From Ailurus styani (taxonomy: Eukaryota > Chordata > Mammalia > Carnivora > Ailuridae): 64,000 nucleotides of DNA. The stretch covers positions 1,660,968-1,724,967 of the forward strand of contig LNAC01000163.1 of NCBI GenBank assembly GCA_002007465.1. Direction: 5' to 3'. The notes below the pieces were generated by a model. The model searched no databases. It worked only from the letters and a program-made list of their open reading frames with translations, and was not told the origin of the DNA. The stretch's first letter is position 1. The number at the start of each line of letters is the position of its first letter. Both the position numbers and the translations under genes were made by a program. Shown one piece after another: positions 36,316 to 48,549 of this stretch.

Positions 36316-36599
36316 ACAGTTGTGTTATCTTATAGACTTCACTTCTTTACAGTGCTTCACAGGAGATCTGGTAAGTGATAAATAAGTGATATAAATGCAA
36401 AATATTTAGGGGACAGTTTTTAGATTTCAAAGCAAAAACAGTGTGTAAGAGAAAAAAGTCACTGGAAGATATATTACGATCTCATATTACAAGGCAGATT
36501 CAATTCATGTTATATGTGGTTGTCACTCAAGAGGGCATCTAGAACCCCTGGAATATGTGTTTTGAGCTCACACATATGCTAGCTGTGGCTCTAGTCCTT

Positions 36600-36835
36600 G
36601 GCAAGATCAAAGTCATTGCTGTTTCTTGAATGTGGGCTGTAGGGTTGAAATCCCAGCTCTCTCCTCTCTTGATATGTGATTTGGGGCGAGTAATTGAACC
36701 TTTCTGAGCCCCCGTTTTTCTTTTTTTTTTCATGACTTTGAACACGAGGGTAATAGCTATATCAGAAAATAGTTGAGAGTATTAAATACGTCCATCAGAG
36801 CATCTGTGGGTGTTCAAGGAATGTTTGTTGTCTTT
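36600..36835 (+). mobile_element. MIR
   Basis: tRNA-derived part near 36620, core near 36670-36720, and 3' end near 36830, in sense order. The region 36900-37060 looks like a second MIR in the same orientation. Confidence 0.6.
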
Positions 36836-38002
36836 ACTTCCTGGTCTATCTAGGCAAGAATGTCTTTGAGAATGATTTAAAAAAAAATCACTGTCTCTCG
36901 TCCTGGAGTGAGGAAACCTGGTATGACTCCAGCTCCGCTCTGCCCCCTAACTAGGTATTTGACCTTGGACCAGTCCCTGGACCTCCCTGGCCCTCAGTTT
37001 CTCATCTGAAGGACTAGAAGACCTCTCCTGTGTTTTCCAGCTCCAACATTTTTGCCTTTATGATAGGAACTGACAGGAGAGGGCTGATTAAGGGAAATTG
37101 AAATCATGTAATTGGGCTTCAATCTCAGTTCCATTGGTTAAACTCTCCAGGCCTTAGTTCACTTTCAAAATCCATGGGACTTTGCCCTCACCAAGTAATC
37201 TTCCCCCACTCCAGAGTCATCCTGTTGCCTGGTATCTCTGTCACTTGGGTTCCTCAAGGACATCAGAGGCTGGAGGCCCCCTGTCTGGGATTTCTGTGTA
37301 TTACACTCTGAGGAAGAGGAGAAGGTTCTTTGTACACCTCTCGATAATAGTGTCTAAATATCTTCAAGGCTTTCAGTCCCAGGGATGTTTGGATGCTTCC
37401 AATATTCTTCTGAGAGGCTTCTATAGTCATGAGCATTTCCAAGAAAGGCAGGCGTGGCCTTTGTGGTAGCTTTCGTTTGGTGACCCAGGAAATTCAAAAT
37501 GTACAGACTGTGCTGCCAGTCCTGACTGCCAGCATCTTCACGTTCTGCTCTAATCTTCCCCAGTAAAGGCCACAGACAACCCAGATCTGCAGAGGCATCC
37601 TGGTCCGTCAGTTGCTGAGCTCTGGCTGGTTGAAGAGCACTTGATTTCTGCTTTAATTACATCTAAGTGTAAGTAAGGAATTCAGCTGTAGAGACTTCCT
37701 ATGCCTTTTACAGATCAAGCCTTCAATAGAGTCAAGGCCGTTCGCATGATGGGATTTTGAAAATTGTTCAGCAACTGGGATGATAAGTGTCTGTGGATTG
37801 GAGGCTCTCTACTGGTATGAATCCAGGAGCCACATCTACCCATTCAGAAGGTGCTCTTCAGTTGATACCTGTTATTTCCAAAGCATAGGAGTCACTTATG
37901 CCTTTTTTCTGGACAATGGGTAGCAAAGAAATTGGAATTTAAAATGGGTTAGGTAGACACTGCTCTCAGTAAAAAGTAAAATGCATAAGGAAATTGACCA
38001 GC

Positions 38003-38197
38003 GGGCACCTGGGTGGCTCAGTGGGTTAAAGCCTATGCCTTTAGCTCAGGTCATGATCTCAGGGTGCTGGGATCGAGGCCCGCATAGGGCTCTCTGCTCA
38101 GCAGGGAGCCTGCTTCCTCCTCTCTCTCTGCCTGCCTCTCAGCCTACTTGTGATCTCTCTCTGTCAAAGAAATAAATAAATCTTTAAAAAAAAAAAA
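38003..38197 (+). mobile_element. Can-SINE
   Basis: Flanked by aattgaccagc at 37992-38002 and 38201-38211, with a poly-A tail. It is antisense to PLPPR1. Confidence 0.94.
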
Positions 38198-41100
38198 GGG
38201 AATTGACCAGCATGTATTTTTAGGCAGAGAGTCTTTTCAAGAAGCAAATTATCAAAGCTCCTTAACAATTATCAGCAATCATTAGAAGGGGCATCTCAAA
38301 GACAGTAAGCAAGTCTCCCTTGGGGATGACGTGAGGGGAAGAGACAATCTGTGAAAGAATTTAGAGCACTCATGTGCAGCATAGACAGGAGATGGGGAAA
38401 CGTATTTTTTTAAGTTAAAGAACAATCCATAATCATTAATGGGTATACCTATAAATCTTTCCCAGAAAAAAATGTGATTGTAAAGACTGAGTACATTAGC
38501 ATCAACAGCAGCAAAATCATGTACTGATGATAAAAAACAAACAAAAGGAACCAAAAGGGAAGTCATGTGATCATGTACGAAAGGGAAAAGATGTGAGTTA
38601 TGAAGTGCTAAAAGGGGCTTCAACAGACGAGATTGTCCCGAGCCTGGAAGAGGCAGGTTCCGAGGCGGCTCAAGGCCCCACAATATCTCCTTTGTCCCAG
38701 CAGCTGCGACCGCGTCCTCCAGCCAACAGACTTGGACCTCGTGAGAGCCCGCTCTGTTCTGCCCTGTGCTTTGGGCTTTTATACTCACTCCAAGAGCTGA
38801 CAGCCCGGAAACCCCCCCCAAATGAAGAGTCACAATTTCCTCCAAGTTGTGCCTTTCTATCGAATTGTGTTTGTCTCTTCCTTTCCTAGGAAATTCGAAA
38901 TTAGTCTTATAGATGTGTGCGTGCATGGCTGCAGGCAAACTGCGAGCTGTTTCAGTCCTCGCGGGCTAGGCATCAAACGAGCTCCTGCTTCGATACTAAA
39001 TACTCCCCTTGTCACTCGGTTGGGAGGCCAAGAAAAAGGTTTAATAGCCATTTTCTCATGCCTCGAGGGGCTGGGACTGAGGTAAAATAAAGGTAAATCA
39101 GAGTCTCCGCTGAGTTAAATCCTCCTCTCCAAACAGACTCTGAGTGTACAAGTTTCTTCGGGAGCCCAGAGCACTAGGCATCCAGGGCTTCCACACTGGT
39201 TAGAATGCACCCTGCAGATTTCTTGGAAGTGCGGGTTACTGCTTTTGGCTAAACAGTCCCGGACACAGTAAATCTCGCAAGCTCTAACCTTTCCTGAAGA
39301 TCTGAGACAGCTGTGGCCTTGTTGCTGTGCAGTTTATCCCATGAGGTTTTGCCTCAACATGATGCTGATCTCTTCTGACAGCAGTGCACAAAAGGAGAAA
39401 TAGGAAATGACAGGTCAAACACTCGGCAGAGTCTTTTCCCTCGTGCCTTTCCTGTGTGTCCCTGCAGCCGTGAAAGGGGCTGTTAATGCCCATACCCAGG
39501 GACACACAGCAGTGGAAGGTGCTAGGCTTTCCTATGGCTAATGTGCTTGAGAATGCACAGAAAACCTGCACGCAGGTTGGGCTACTTGTTTGAAAACCGA
39601 CATTAGTTAATATCATACAAGTCACCCCAGAGGGACTTGCCTTTGTTCTATTCCGGCGAAAACAGGACATGGGTTTAAGGAAGGAATAAACAATGACAAC
39701 CAAAACTCTACACAGTTCTGTGAAAACCTGACCAGGCACAGAGTGTAAAAATCAAACTCTAGAAAGAAAGTTGAGACTTGGGGCTTGGGAACATGACCTG
39801 TGGAGCTTTCCAATCAGAATGCCTTTATTTTTTTAAAAAATAGCTTTCATGGAATGTTAGAACTGGAAAGATCTTAGAGATCGTTAGCCCAACCCCTCCT
39901 TTTATTTACAGATGAGCAACTGAACTTTCTAGAGGGAACATGACTCACCAGAGGTCACACAATTACTGGAGGCAAAGCCACGACTGGATCCTTAGTTCTG
40001 ACATACTCAGCCTGAGACCCGCTGACGGCAGTGAGAAGGGAACGAATACCGCGCTCAGAAGCAGGGGCTGTGCGGAGTTAGACACTTGGGATCTTGATCC
40101 CCGTGGCCCAACAAAGGCTGCTCTTGGACAAGCCATACCACCCAAGGTTGGGACAGAAGAATTGAATACAGTTCCTTCCTCCCAGGAAATGTCCCTGAGT
40201 ATCAGAAGAGTTCTGCTCTGAACCCTGACACTGCTCACTTATTTTCAGGTCCTAAGGGAAGATCAAGCGCTGTCGGCAAGGTTCCAAAGCCACGCGGCTC
40301 TCTGCCATTAACCTGTCAGCTGTAATCAGCCTTGGCTTCTAGCAATGCCCCTCATTTGGGAGAAAAAGGAAAATGGAACCAAATGGGTGGATCTCTGTTC
40401 AGTCACCTACAGAACTAGCTGGACCGTCAGTGAGTCATTTAACCTAGTTAAGTCTCGAGGTTCTCAACTCAAAAATGAAGGGAACTGGACCACACCCTTT
40501 CTCTATGTTCTTTGGGAGGTCTCTTTTGTATTTCACTGGAATGTTGCCAGGATAAATTAGGCAAAAACTACAGAATATAAGTAAATTAAGATGTCATGCT
40601 TATAATCCTCACTTATGGAATATTCCTCAGTTTATATCTTAGGGACCTGCTAGTGTTATTGGTCACATTGCTCACCCAGAGAAGCAAAGAAATGGAGAGG
40701 GTTCCATACCAGAGAGCTAGAGTAGAACGATAGGTTCTTAGTCCTCAGTTCCCTGCTTCTTGACCATACCCTTTGACTTCCCATCAGAGCAACGGACTCC
40801 CGTGTGAATTTGTGTCATTTGGGGAAGGGAATCAATGGAAGAGACAGGATCAGACTTTGCAGCTGGGAGAACAGTTTCTGCTGAAAATCTTAGAATCAAA
40901 GAACTATCATTTTTGCTCAGAGAGAAGAGAACATTTCACAAAGTTCTGTTTTCCTATTTTTGTTTTTTGGCTATGTGTATTTTTCTTTATTAGAATTGCC
41001 AGTTTCAAGTCTTATTAGAGATTGGTCATCTCACAATTATTTCCAGAAAAACTGGAGTATACAATGTTTTAAAAATGTATCTTTTGACTTGAAAATAATA

Positions 41101-42676
41101 CACATTCATGTAGAATTTGGAAAGGAATGTACAAAAGTATAAAAGAGAAGAAAAAGTAACTATACCATTAGCACTCATAGATAATAGCTGTGAAGTTTTA
41201 GTTTATATTGTACTAGTCATTTTATATATAATTATAAATTTGGGATCATCTTGCAACACACACAAGGTATCTTCTCAGGGTCATTAAATAGACCCACAGA
41301 CAACCACATGGTACATTTGGCACTGGTCTACTTGGAAGGAACCACAGCTTGCCAACAGGGAAGCGTCACGAGCACGTGATGCTTCCGCATGTGTCTTCAC
41401 AGTAGTCCAGCAGAGCCGTGGAGCTCAGGTGCAAGAGACCACAGGCACATCAAAGGATGCAGGAGCCACTGTGGCTTAAAAGCCCCATGCCTATAGAAGT
41501 CAACATATGGTGCAGCAACTCCACAGGCATAGCCTTCAGAGTCCTACAATGGATGTGCCAAATTTCCAGAGTCATTGCACTTATAAGTCATAGCACGGCA
41601 CCTCCTTGGGTAATTATAGTCCTTGGAGTCCAGGTGCAATTCACCAATCGGGTTAATCTTGTCTAGCAACACAGTTGATACATACCACCTTTTTCCTTTT
41701 CTAGGGAAACAGACCCAGATTCTCTTGTGAAAGGGAGAAAGATTTTACATGCAATACTGTACACATTCTTTTAGCCCTTAAAAAATCTTAACATTAAATC
41801 AAAAGCCTGTTTCATTGCTATTAAAGGTGTTTCAAAAACACAACTGCCTCCTAATGTATTTACACAATCCTCTAGTACAGTGTATTTAGTTAGTTCCAAG
41901 TTTTTCATTGAAACTACTGCTGATGTGAACATCCCCATACACAAATCCTTGTATTTATATAAAACTGATTATTTCCTTAACATAAATTCAGGGACTGGAA
42001 TTAATGACTGAATCTGAAGTTTACACTTTTAATACATCTTACTTCCACTAGAACTGTGTGAAAGTGTCCGCACCTTCAACAACATGATCTTTCTTTAAAA
42101 CATTTGCCAATTTTGTATAAAGAGGGAAATACTGTACTTGTCAAAATTACTTTTCTTTGATAATTGGTAAGTTTAGAAATGTTCAGGCACACAGCCAATT
42201 TACTGTTTTGTTAATTGTCTATTCTTGTCTTCTGCTTTTATTTGGGGGAGCTTATTTTCTTTCAAGTATTAAAGATATTTAGATTTGAGTCGTATATCCT
42301 GTCGACTTTTTTGTGGTCTTTTTTTTGGGGTTAGAAGTGCTTATTTTTAGGTAGGCAAGTATATCAATCCTTTTTGATATACTTGTATCAACTTTCATAA
42401 GGGAGATTGTTTTTGCTACTGAGTGTGATTTTGTGGGTGTGCATGCAGACTTTCTAAGTGTTTAAAATCCATATTGTTCTTGCCTTGTAACGTGCACTAA
42501 AAAGCTTTCTATTTATTTTTAGGCTCTGGGACATTTTATAGAATTACGGATTTTCTATTCCTTGAAAGTTTGAAGGAATTTTTACAATAGCTACATGTTC
42601 TCAGTACCATTTTGTGAGATAAATTTTAGATATGTTTAAAAACTTATTCTGTTTTTATTCACCATTCAGCTTTTCT

Positions 42677-42884
42677 TTTTTTTTTTTTTTAAAGATTTTA
42701 TTTATTCATTTGACAGAGAGAGAGAGATTACAAGTAGGCAGAGAGGCAGGCAGAGAGAGAGGAGAGAGGAGGAAGCAGGCTCCCTGCTGAGCAGAGAGCC
42801 CGATGTGGGCCTCGATCCCAGGACCCTGGGATCATGACCTGAGCCGAAGGCAGCGGCTTTAACCCACTGAGCCACCCAGGCGCC
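42677..42884 (-). mobile_element. Can-SINE with exact 17-bp target duplication
   Basis: The sequence caccattcagcttttct is identical at 42660-42676 and 42885-42901. It sits inside an older L1-like tract. Confidence 0.96.
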
Positions 42885-42995
42885 CACCATTCAGCTTTTC
42901 TACATCTTTTTAGGGCACTGGTAGTAAATTATCTTTTCATAAAATATTACCAATTTTATTGAGAGGAAAGCATTTACTGGCACAGAATTGTAAAT

Positions 42996-43208
42996 TTAAT
43001 TTATTTTTTTTAAGATTTTATTTATTTATTTGAGAGAGAGTGAGCAAGAGCGAGAGAGAGAGAATGCACATGAGCCAGGGGAGGGGCAGAGGGAGAAGCA
43101 GACTCCCTGCTGAGCAGGGAGCCTGACATGGGACTTGATCCCAGGTCTCTGGGGTCATGACCTGACCCAAAGACAGACACTTAACTGACTGAGCCACCCA
43201 GTTGTCCT
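42996..43208 (-). mobile_element. Can-SINE, older type
   Basis: A recognisable body ending ccacccagttgtcct, with a short tgtaaat repeat at both flanks. It is inserted in the same L1-like tract as the preceding SINE. Confidence 0.92.
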
Positions 43209-43967
43209 GTAAATACAATTTTAACAGAGTATAGACTTTTAAAGGTCTACGTATTTTTGCTTATATATATATGTTTTAACTTTTTTTACTTCTGCCTTTC
43301 TTATATTAGACTATCTAGGGATTTGTACATTTTACTTTTCAAAGAATCAGCTCCTGATTTTATTTAATTCTATTTTTTTCTGATGCACTAATTTTTTTGT
43401 CCATAATTTTTCCTAATCTGTTTCCCTTGCTTTATTTAGTCTTTTTTTTTTTTAATGGAAAAAAATCTCTCTAATTCCAAGAAGTAATTACAGGAGAACC
43501 TAGGTAATGATATATATATCCTGGGACTAGGAATAAGAGAGGAAAACACATTAGTAAGTGAACAGATCACTCAGAGAGATGTCTGAATACACAAGAAAAT
43601 GATAGGCTTCTGAGACAAAAAGAAATCAGGACGTGATTCCAGACTAAGTCTACTGCCTGCAATTCCTGGGTTTCTAAGTGGAATCTCGTTCTCTTCAGGT
43701 ACAGGAAGTTGGTCTGTGATCCTGAAGAAGGTGAAGAACAGTTTCCAGCCAGGCTCTTTGTTCCCCTACTTCTAAACACTTAGTACATGCCAGACACTGT
43801 GCCGAGTCATTCGTACGGACTGTCTTATTCAAGTCTCATGATAACTCCAGAAATAGGGAGTCCTGTTATCCCTCTGTTTTATGGCCGGGGGTGAGGAGGC
43901 AACAGAGTGATTGGCCCATAGTCACATAGACAGGATGGGAATCCAGAGTTAGACTGCAGAGCTTGTG

Positions 43968-44166
43968 GGGGTTTTTTTTGTTGTTTTTTTTTTTTAAGAT
44001 TTTATTTATTTATTTGACAGAGAGAGATTACGAGTAGGCAGAGAGAGAGGAGGAAGCAGGCTCCCCACTGAGCAGGGATTCCGATGCGGGCCTCGATCCC
44101 AGGACTCTGAGATCATGACCTGAGCCAAAGGCAGAGGCTTTAACCCACTGAGCCACCCAGGCGCCC
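43968..44166 (-). mobile_element. Can-SINE
   Basis: Flanked by cagagcttgtg at 43957-43967 and 44167-44177. The body is slightly shortened in the AG-rich part. Confidence 0.94.
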
Positions 44167-45218
44167 CAGAGCTTGTGTTTTTAACTACCCCAACACACCA
44201 CAGTTTTATCACTGCTGACCTTAATTGCTACAGCACAGTCTTATCATTTAAGGGCCAGGATGGGGGGGGGGGGCTTATAGATCTAAGGATCAATGATCAA
44301 AATGAAACTAAAGTACTATGACTCATTATGCCCATATTCTTTCTCCTCAAAATTCTATTCCATTACTCATCTTAAAGCAAGAAAACATTTGCATAGAAGA
44401 CAATACTTGAACTGCATGTCTGAGCCATCGACATATGTCTCAGCATGCCAGTCAATATTTTATTACCAAAAGAGAGGTGAGAGGAAGAGGGTAGTGGGGA
44501 GAGGGAGCAGAGGCAACTCTTAGAAGAGATATGGGGAAATTATAAATGAGATTACATCCCAACTAGTCTGACCTTATAGCCAGTTCGGACACAGAAAGGT
44601 TTATTTTTAAAACACTCACAAAGTCATTTTTAAAATTGAAATTAAAATGTCTAAGGGTTAAATCACTTTACCAGATAACACACATCTGTGAGCTTTATGC
44701 TTTTGAAACAGTTTCCCCCGAGATTACTCTAGCCAATTTTTTTTTGCCTCAGGAGAGAGAAAAATGAAATAAATGAAGGTAAGGTTGCAACTGAATTGAA
44801 TGTGATGTAATGTGAACACAGCCAGAGCCACCAAGAATGAATCGCAGCAAACTTCTGGTCAAGCGATTTCTCTCATCAGCCCTTCTGGAAGTTCAGTGAG
44901 AACAGCAGGAGACACAGGCCCAGGGGAGTCTGTTCTACTCCGATCTGAGTCTTTACATCAGTGTCAGCATTTACATTCAAGACCTCTTCTGAATACACAC
45001 AACCCACAGTGTATTTTTTTCAAGAGCACAGTAGCTGTTCTTAATTAACATATTAGCCAATCAAGCCTGTTGATTCAGAACATTCACACTTAATTACAAA
45101 ATGTATATATTTATATACATTCAGACACAAAACCAAAAGCTACCTATAAAAGACAAGACCTATTTTAATGAGTTTTTTTTTTTATGCAGAGCTCTATTCA
45201 TGGTTTTGCCTGAAACAG

Positions 45219-45240
45219 CCCCCCCCCCCCCCCCCNTCCC
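45219..45240 (+). repeat. Poly-C run ending in an ambiguous base
   Basis: At least 17 C, then N at 45236, then tccc. The length is unreliable. It lies about 90 bp past the donor of PLPPR1 coding exon 2. Confidence 0.9.
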
Positions 45241-45326
45241 CAGGAAGGGAGGAAAGAGGAGAAAAGGAAGACAGGAAATGTTATCTTGGATCTGACAGTA
45301 ATGAAGAAAGTCTATTCGGTACTTAC

Positions 45327-45515
45327 AATAGCAGTTGGTGTGGCAGCCAACACACAATAGAGCACCAGAGGGGTGATGAAGCTTTCTTCCTCTGTCCCCG
45401 GGTAAGGCTTCATTAAGTCTCCGTCCTGACAGAAGAATCCTTGGATATGCACCTGAAAAGTGTCAGTGCATTCGAAGTAGTAGGCAAGCAGCACTGTCCC
45501 AGCCATGATGACAAG
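45327..45515 (-). CDS. PLPPR1: PLPPR1 coding exon 2 (residues ~22-84)
   Basis: This is the first coding exon found in the window, 189 bp (63 codons, phase 0 at both ends). It starts LVIMAGTVLLAYYFECTD and ends VLAATPTAI. It carries the end of membrane segment 1, the first extracellular loop (QVHIQGFFCQDGD...PYPGTEEES) and the start of membrane segment 2 (FITPLVLYCVLAATPTAI). I recognise it as PLPPR1, a six-pass plasma-membrane member of the lipid phosphate phosphatase-related family linked to neurite and filopodia growth. The acceptor is ctgtattttcag and the donor is gtaagtacc. Residue numbers assume the 325-residue family length, with 21 residues in an upstream exon that I could not find in the window. 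PLPPR5 is the closest alternative, but the ECTDTFQVHIQGFFCQ loop and the other exons fit PLPPR1 better. An in-frame intronic ATG lies just upstream, inside the acceptor region. Confidence 0.96.
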
Positions 45516-48483
45516 CTGAAAATACAGCATGGCCACACAGAGACATTAGCAGGACTTTGGAGCAGCGCGCGCCCCACAGAGCACTCTCCCTCCATCACCC
45601 CAGCAGGCTCTCCTCCTTTTGGTCTTGGCAAGTGTGTGCGTGCCTGGCTCAGCATGCTCTGGGCTCGGGGAGTGTGTGCTTGCTTGTCCGCCTTGTAACA
45701 TCTGTTATAGAAACCCTCCAGAAAATAATGAACAGCTCCCATCGGAAAGGCAGACCATGGCAAGGCTTAGAGAGAGAGACCCCGCATCTGCCGGCCACCC
45801 TCTCAGAGGATGCATGGGAGCCAAGGCAATATTTCCATTCGGGACAGAGGTGAAAGTCAAAGGGCAGTGGCATAAGAATTGGCAAGATGTAGCTGTGAGA
45901 AATTTCATAAAGTATTAGAGACAGACTTACCTTCTTACAAAATAGTAGAGGCAGGTAAATCATGAATGAATGAACAAACAGGAAAGCCAAAGCCTAGAGA
46001 GGTTAAAGCCTAGAACCACACCCTAAATTACCAGCTGGGGCGAACACATGGTCCAGGAAGATTAGACCAGTCACAGCTGTCACCTTCTCCAAAAAGGTGC
46101 CTTTATTCCAAAATGCTTTCCTCCGGTAAATCCAGGGCTATCCTTGTAACATCTAATTATAGACACGGATCCTTCGAAAGGGTTAGATATCCAAGGGGAC
46201 ATAATTAACCTTCCATTTCGACTCACAGAGGTCCCACGTATTCACCGAGGTTTAGATGCCGTGTTTAGTTAGGTATGAGACGTTGGGGGAATACGGAAAA
46301 GCCAGTATTAGTTTTCTTATTCACATTTGGAAACACTAAAATGCCAATATAAGACAGTGCTAAAGGTAGAGAGAAAACAGGGTTTTGAGGTTATGAAGTT
46401 ACCAAGAGTTAGGCTGGAAGAGGTCCTGGAGATCTTCCCGTCTAAAACCTTTATTTCATAGATGAGAAGCCCGAGCCCCAGCAAGGGGAAGTGAGCACTG
46501 CTGAACTATCCAGCAGGTAAACTCAACAGGTGCTTAGGTTGAGAATCAGCAAAACAGGGAAACTAAAATGGAGGCAAATAATTTTTTGAAGTGTTGATTT
46601 TTAAAAAAGGTATCAGAGTAATTATTATGGGGGAAAATCAGATCTTGGGAGGATGTCTTTGTACATCACTTATGGCTTAAAATTGTTTTTGTTTGGAAGT
46701 ACATATGGGGCTGTGAGGAGGAAGGAAGGGTTTAGGAAGGCTAAAAAGTTCTTATTCCAGCCCTGGCATGACTAACCCTAGGTCATGACACAGCTAGCTA
46801 GTCTAAGTCTGGGACTAGAAACCCACATTTTCTGATCCCCAGGAGAAAAATCCCACCTGTATCATGGCATCAAAATTTCACCCTCCACAAAAGCTTAAAG
46901 AGTTATGGGGGGAGGCATAGGCACAACTCTAAAGCAGAGAGGCGCCGTTGGGCCTTTTTACCTGTTTGCTATCTAGTTCTGTAGCCACAGCATTGCTGAG
47001 AAGCCCTATACTCGCCCACTCTCTGAAACCTGGCACAGCCTCTACCTGTGGGATCTTATCCCTGCAATTCCTCCTCATTACAGCTGAAAGCACTCAGGAG
47101 CCCTGTGTTGTAGTGTGTCTTAAGTGTAAACTCCTAACCACTCTGCTAGAAGGGTCTTTGTCTTTGATCTCAACCATTGCCTCCTTCCTTTACCTCCAGG
47201 TAGGTCGCAAATCACGCTTTCCACACACCGTCCTTCATACACGGCTTATCTCCGGTTCTACGAGGACTATATTCTACTCTCCGGCATTTCCTCTGTCATA
47301 ACTTGTGACCATCTAGTCATCTCTGGATACTCCGTATGTTTCTCTGTGCTTGATGATATTTTTGGTGATTTACCACATGTAAATCACCAGTGCTCGGGCC
47401 AGCCATCTCTGCCTTCTCTCCTTTTTAGCCCCAGAGAGGAGATTTGGATGAGTATGAGAGAGAGAGGTGCTCCAAAGCTGACCCTGCTAATGGGTGCTCC
47501 TGCTGGCAGCTCGTTTATAAAGTCGAGGCCATGAAGTTTCTATTTCTCTTGTGCTTCACTGGTCAACTGAGCTGACCTGATGGGAACGAGCCTAGTCAGC
47601 TGACTGAATGTTTCGGAGCTGAGGAAATGCTATGATTCCCACAGTTTGGGGGGCTTTCCCTCTAGGGCTGTCTGTGTCTCCTACACAGGCCTGACCAGGG
47701 ATTTTCAGGTGTCTCCTCCATGTGGCTGGAAACATAGTTCTGTCCCGTGGCTTCATCAGCCGTTGGGGAAACAACCACTTGGGAACAGGCTGGATCTATG
47801 GGAGCTTTTGAATAAAACAAAAACAACCATGGCTTCTAGCTTCCTCCACTGAGGACAGTGTCAGATTTTACTAGGCACCTCTGTGCTACCATTTCCATTT
47901 AAAAATGGGCAGGATGGAAGTTGAAGTCCACAAAAGCAAAAATATACACAGGTAAAAAGACTCACTAGAAAAACGTAGACTAGAAGCTTTTAGAACGTAG
48001 AACCATCTTAACTTCAAATACATCAAAATCAACAATAATGCCAACTAAACGCCAAGGCCTGTATGCCTAAATTTGAAATCTATAGAGCAAGTCTTGACTA
48101 GGTGCCTTGTCAATTCAATCCAGGAAGCAGCATTCAAAGAGAACGGAATGAATGTGCGAGTGCAGAACAGAGCACCTCGGAGACTCCGGGTGGTACGGGA
48201 AGGTGGGAACTTCAGTAGCCTGGTGGACATAACTGACCCGGCAGCATGTCTACTGACCCCAATCATTCTCCCTGATCAGCCAGAAACCCTTGCTGCCATC
48301 TTCAAGTTATCTTCAAACTCCCTGGAGAGTCCCCCCTAACGCCAGTTAGACACGCACAGAAGCAAAGCCAGAATAATTCAGATCTTCATTTCTAGGTTTC
48401 TTTTCTATGGAAGATTCTCTTGTGACCACATATTAAAAAGCAGCTTTGCATTCACTGCGGGAACAGAAACACCACAGTGGGTG

Positions 48484-48549
48484 TTCCATGAGCAGAGAGG
48501 TCTGCCTTGCAACTGCTTCCATGAGCAAAGAGGTCCGCCTCGCAACTCT
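48484..48549 (+). repeat. 33-bp tandem duplication
   Basis: Two adjacent 33-bp copies (48484-48516 and 48517-48549), each starting ttccatgagca. They differ by three transitions plus the last two bases. No flanking repeat element is recognised. Confidence 0.9.

Larger units (their letters stand above)
41020..43440. mobile_element. Ancient L1M-like tract with two SINE insertions
   Basis: A long A/T-rich tract with features of old L1 sequence (for example the part around 41880-42140 and the fragment caaagaatcagctcctgattt at 43340). SINEs at 42677 and 42996 lie inside it. Exact limits and subfamily cannot be set by eye. Confidence 0.45.
31653..45326 (-). other. PLPPR1 intron between coding exons 2 and 3
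   Basis: A 13.7-kb intron. It holds L2 and MIR remnants (32240-32600, 33635-33870, 34030-34445, 34610-34860, 36600-37060, 39890-40000, 40395-40560, 43760-43960), SINEs at 34137-34339, about 36107-36315, 38003-38197, 42677-42884, about 42996-43208 and about 43968-44166, and an L1M-like tract (41020-43440). A minus-strand 218-codon frame (38282-38938) is the most notable open frame and is not recognised. A poly-C run with an N lies 90 bp after exon 2. Confidence 0.7.

Noticed and set aside
45312..45536. Treating the whole 74-codon frame as the exon
   Set aside because: Splice sites at 45516 and 45326 trim it; the ends MAMLYFQ and VSTE are intronic, and the next exon restores IFIGEI.
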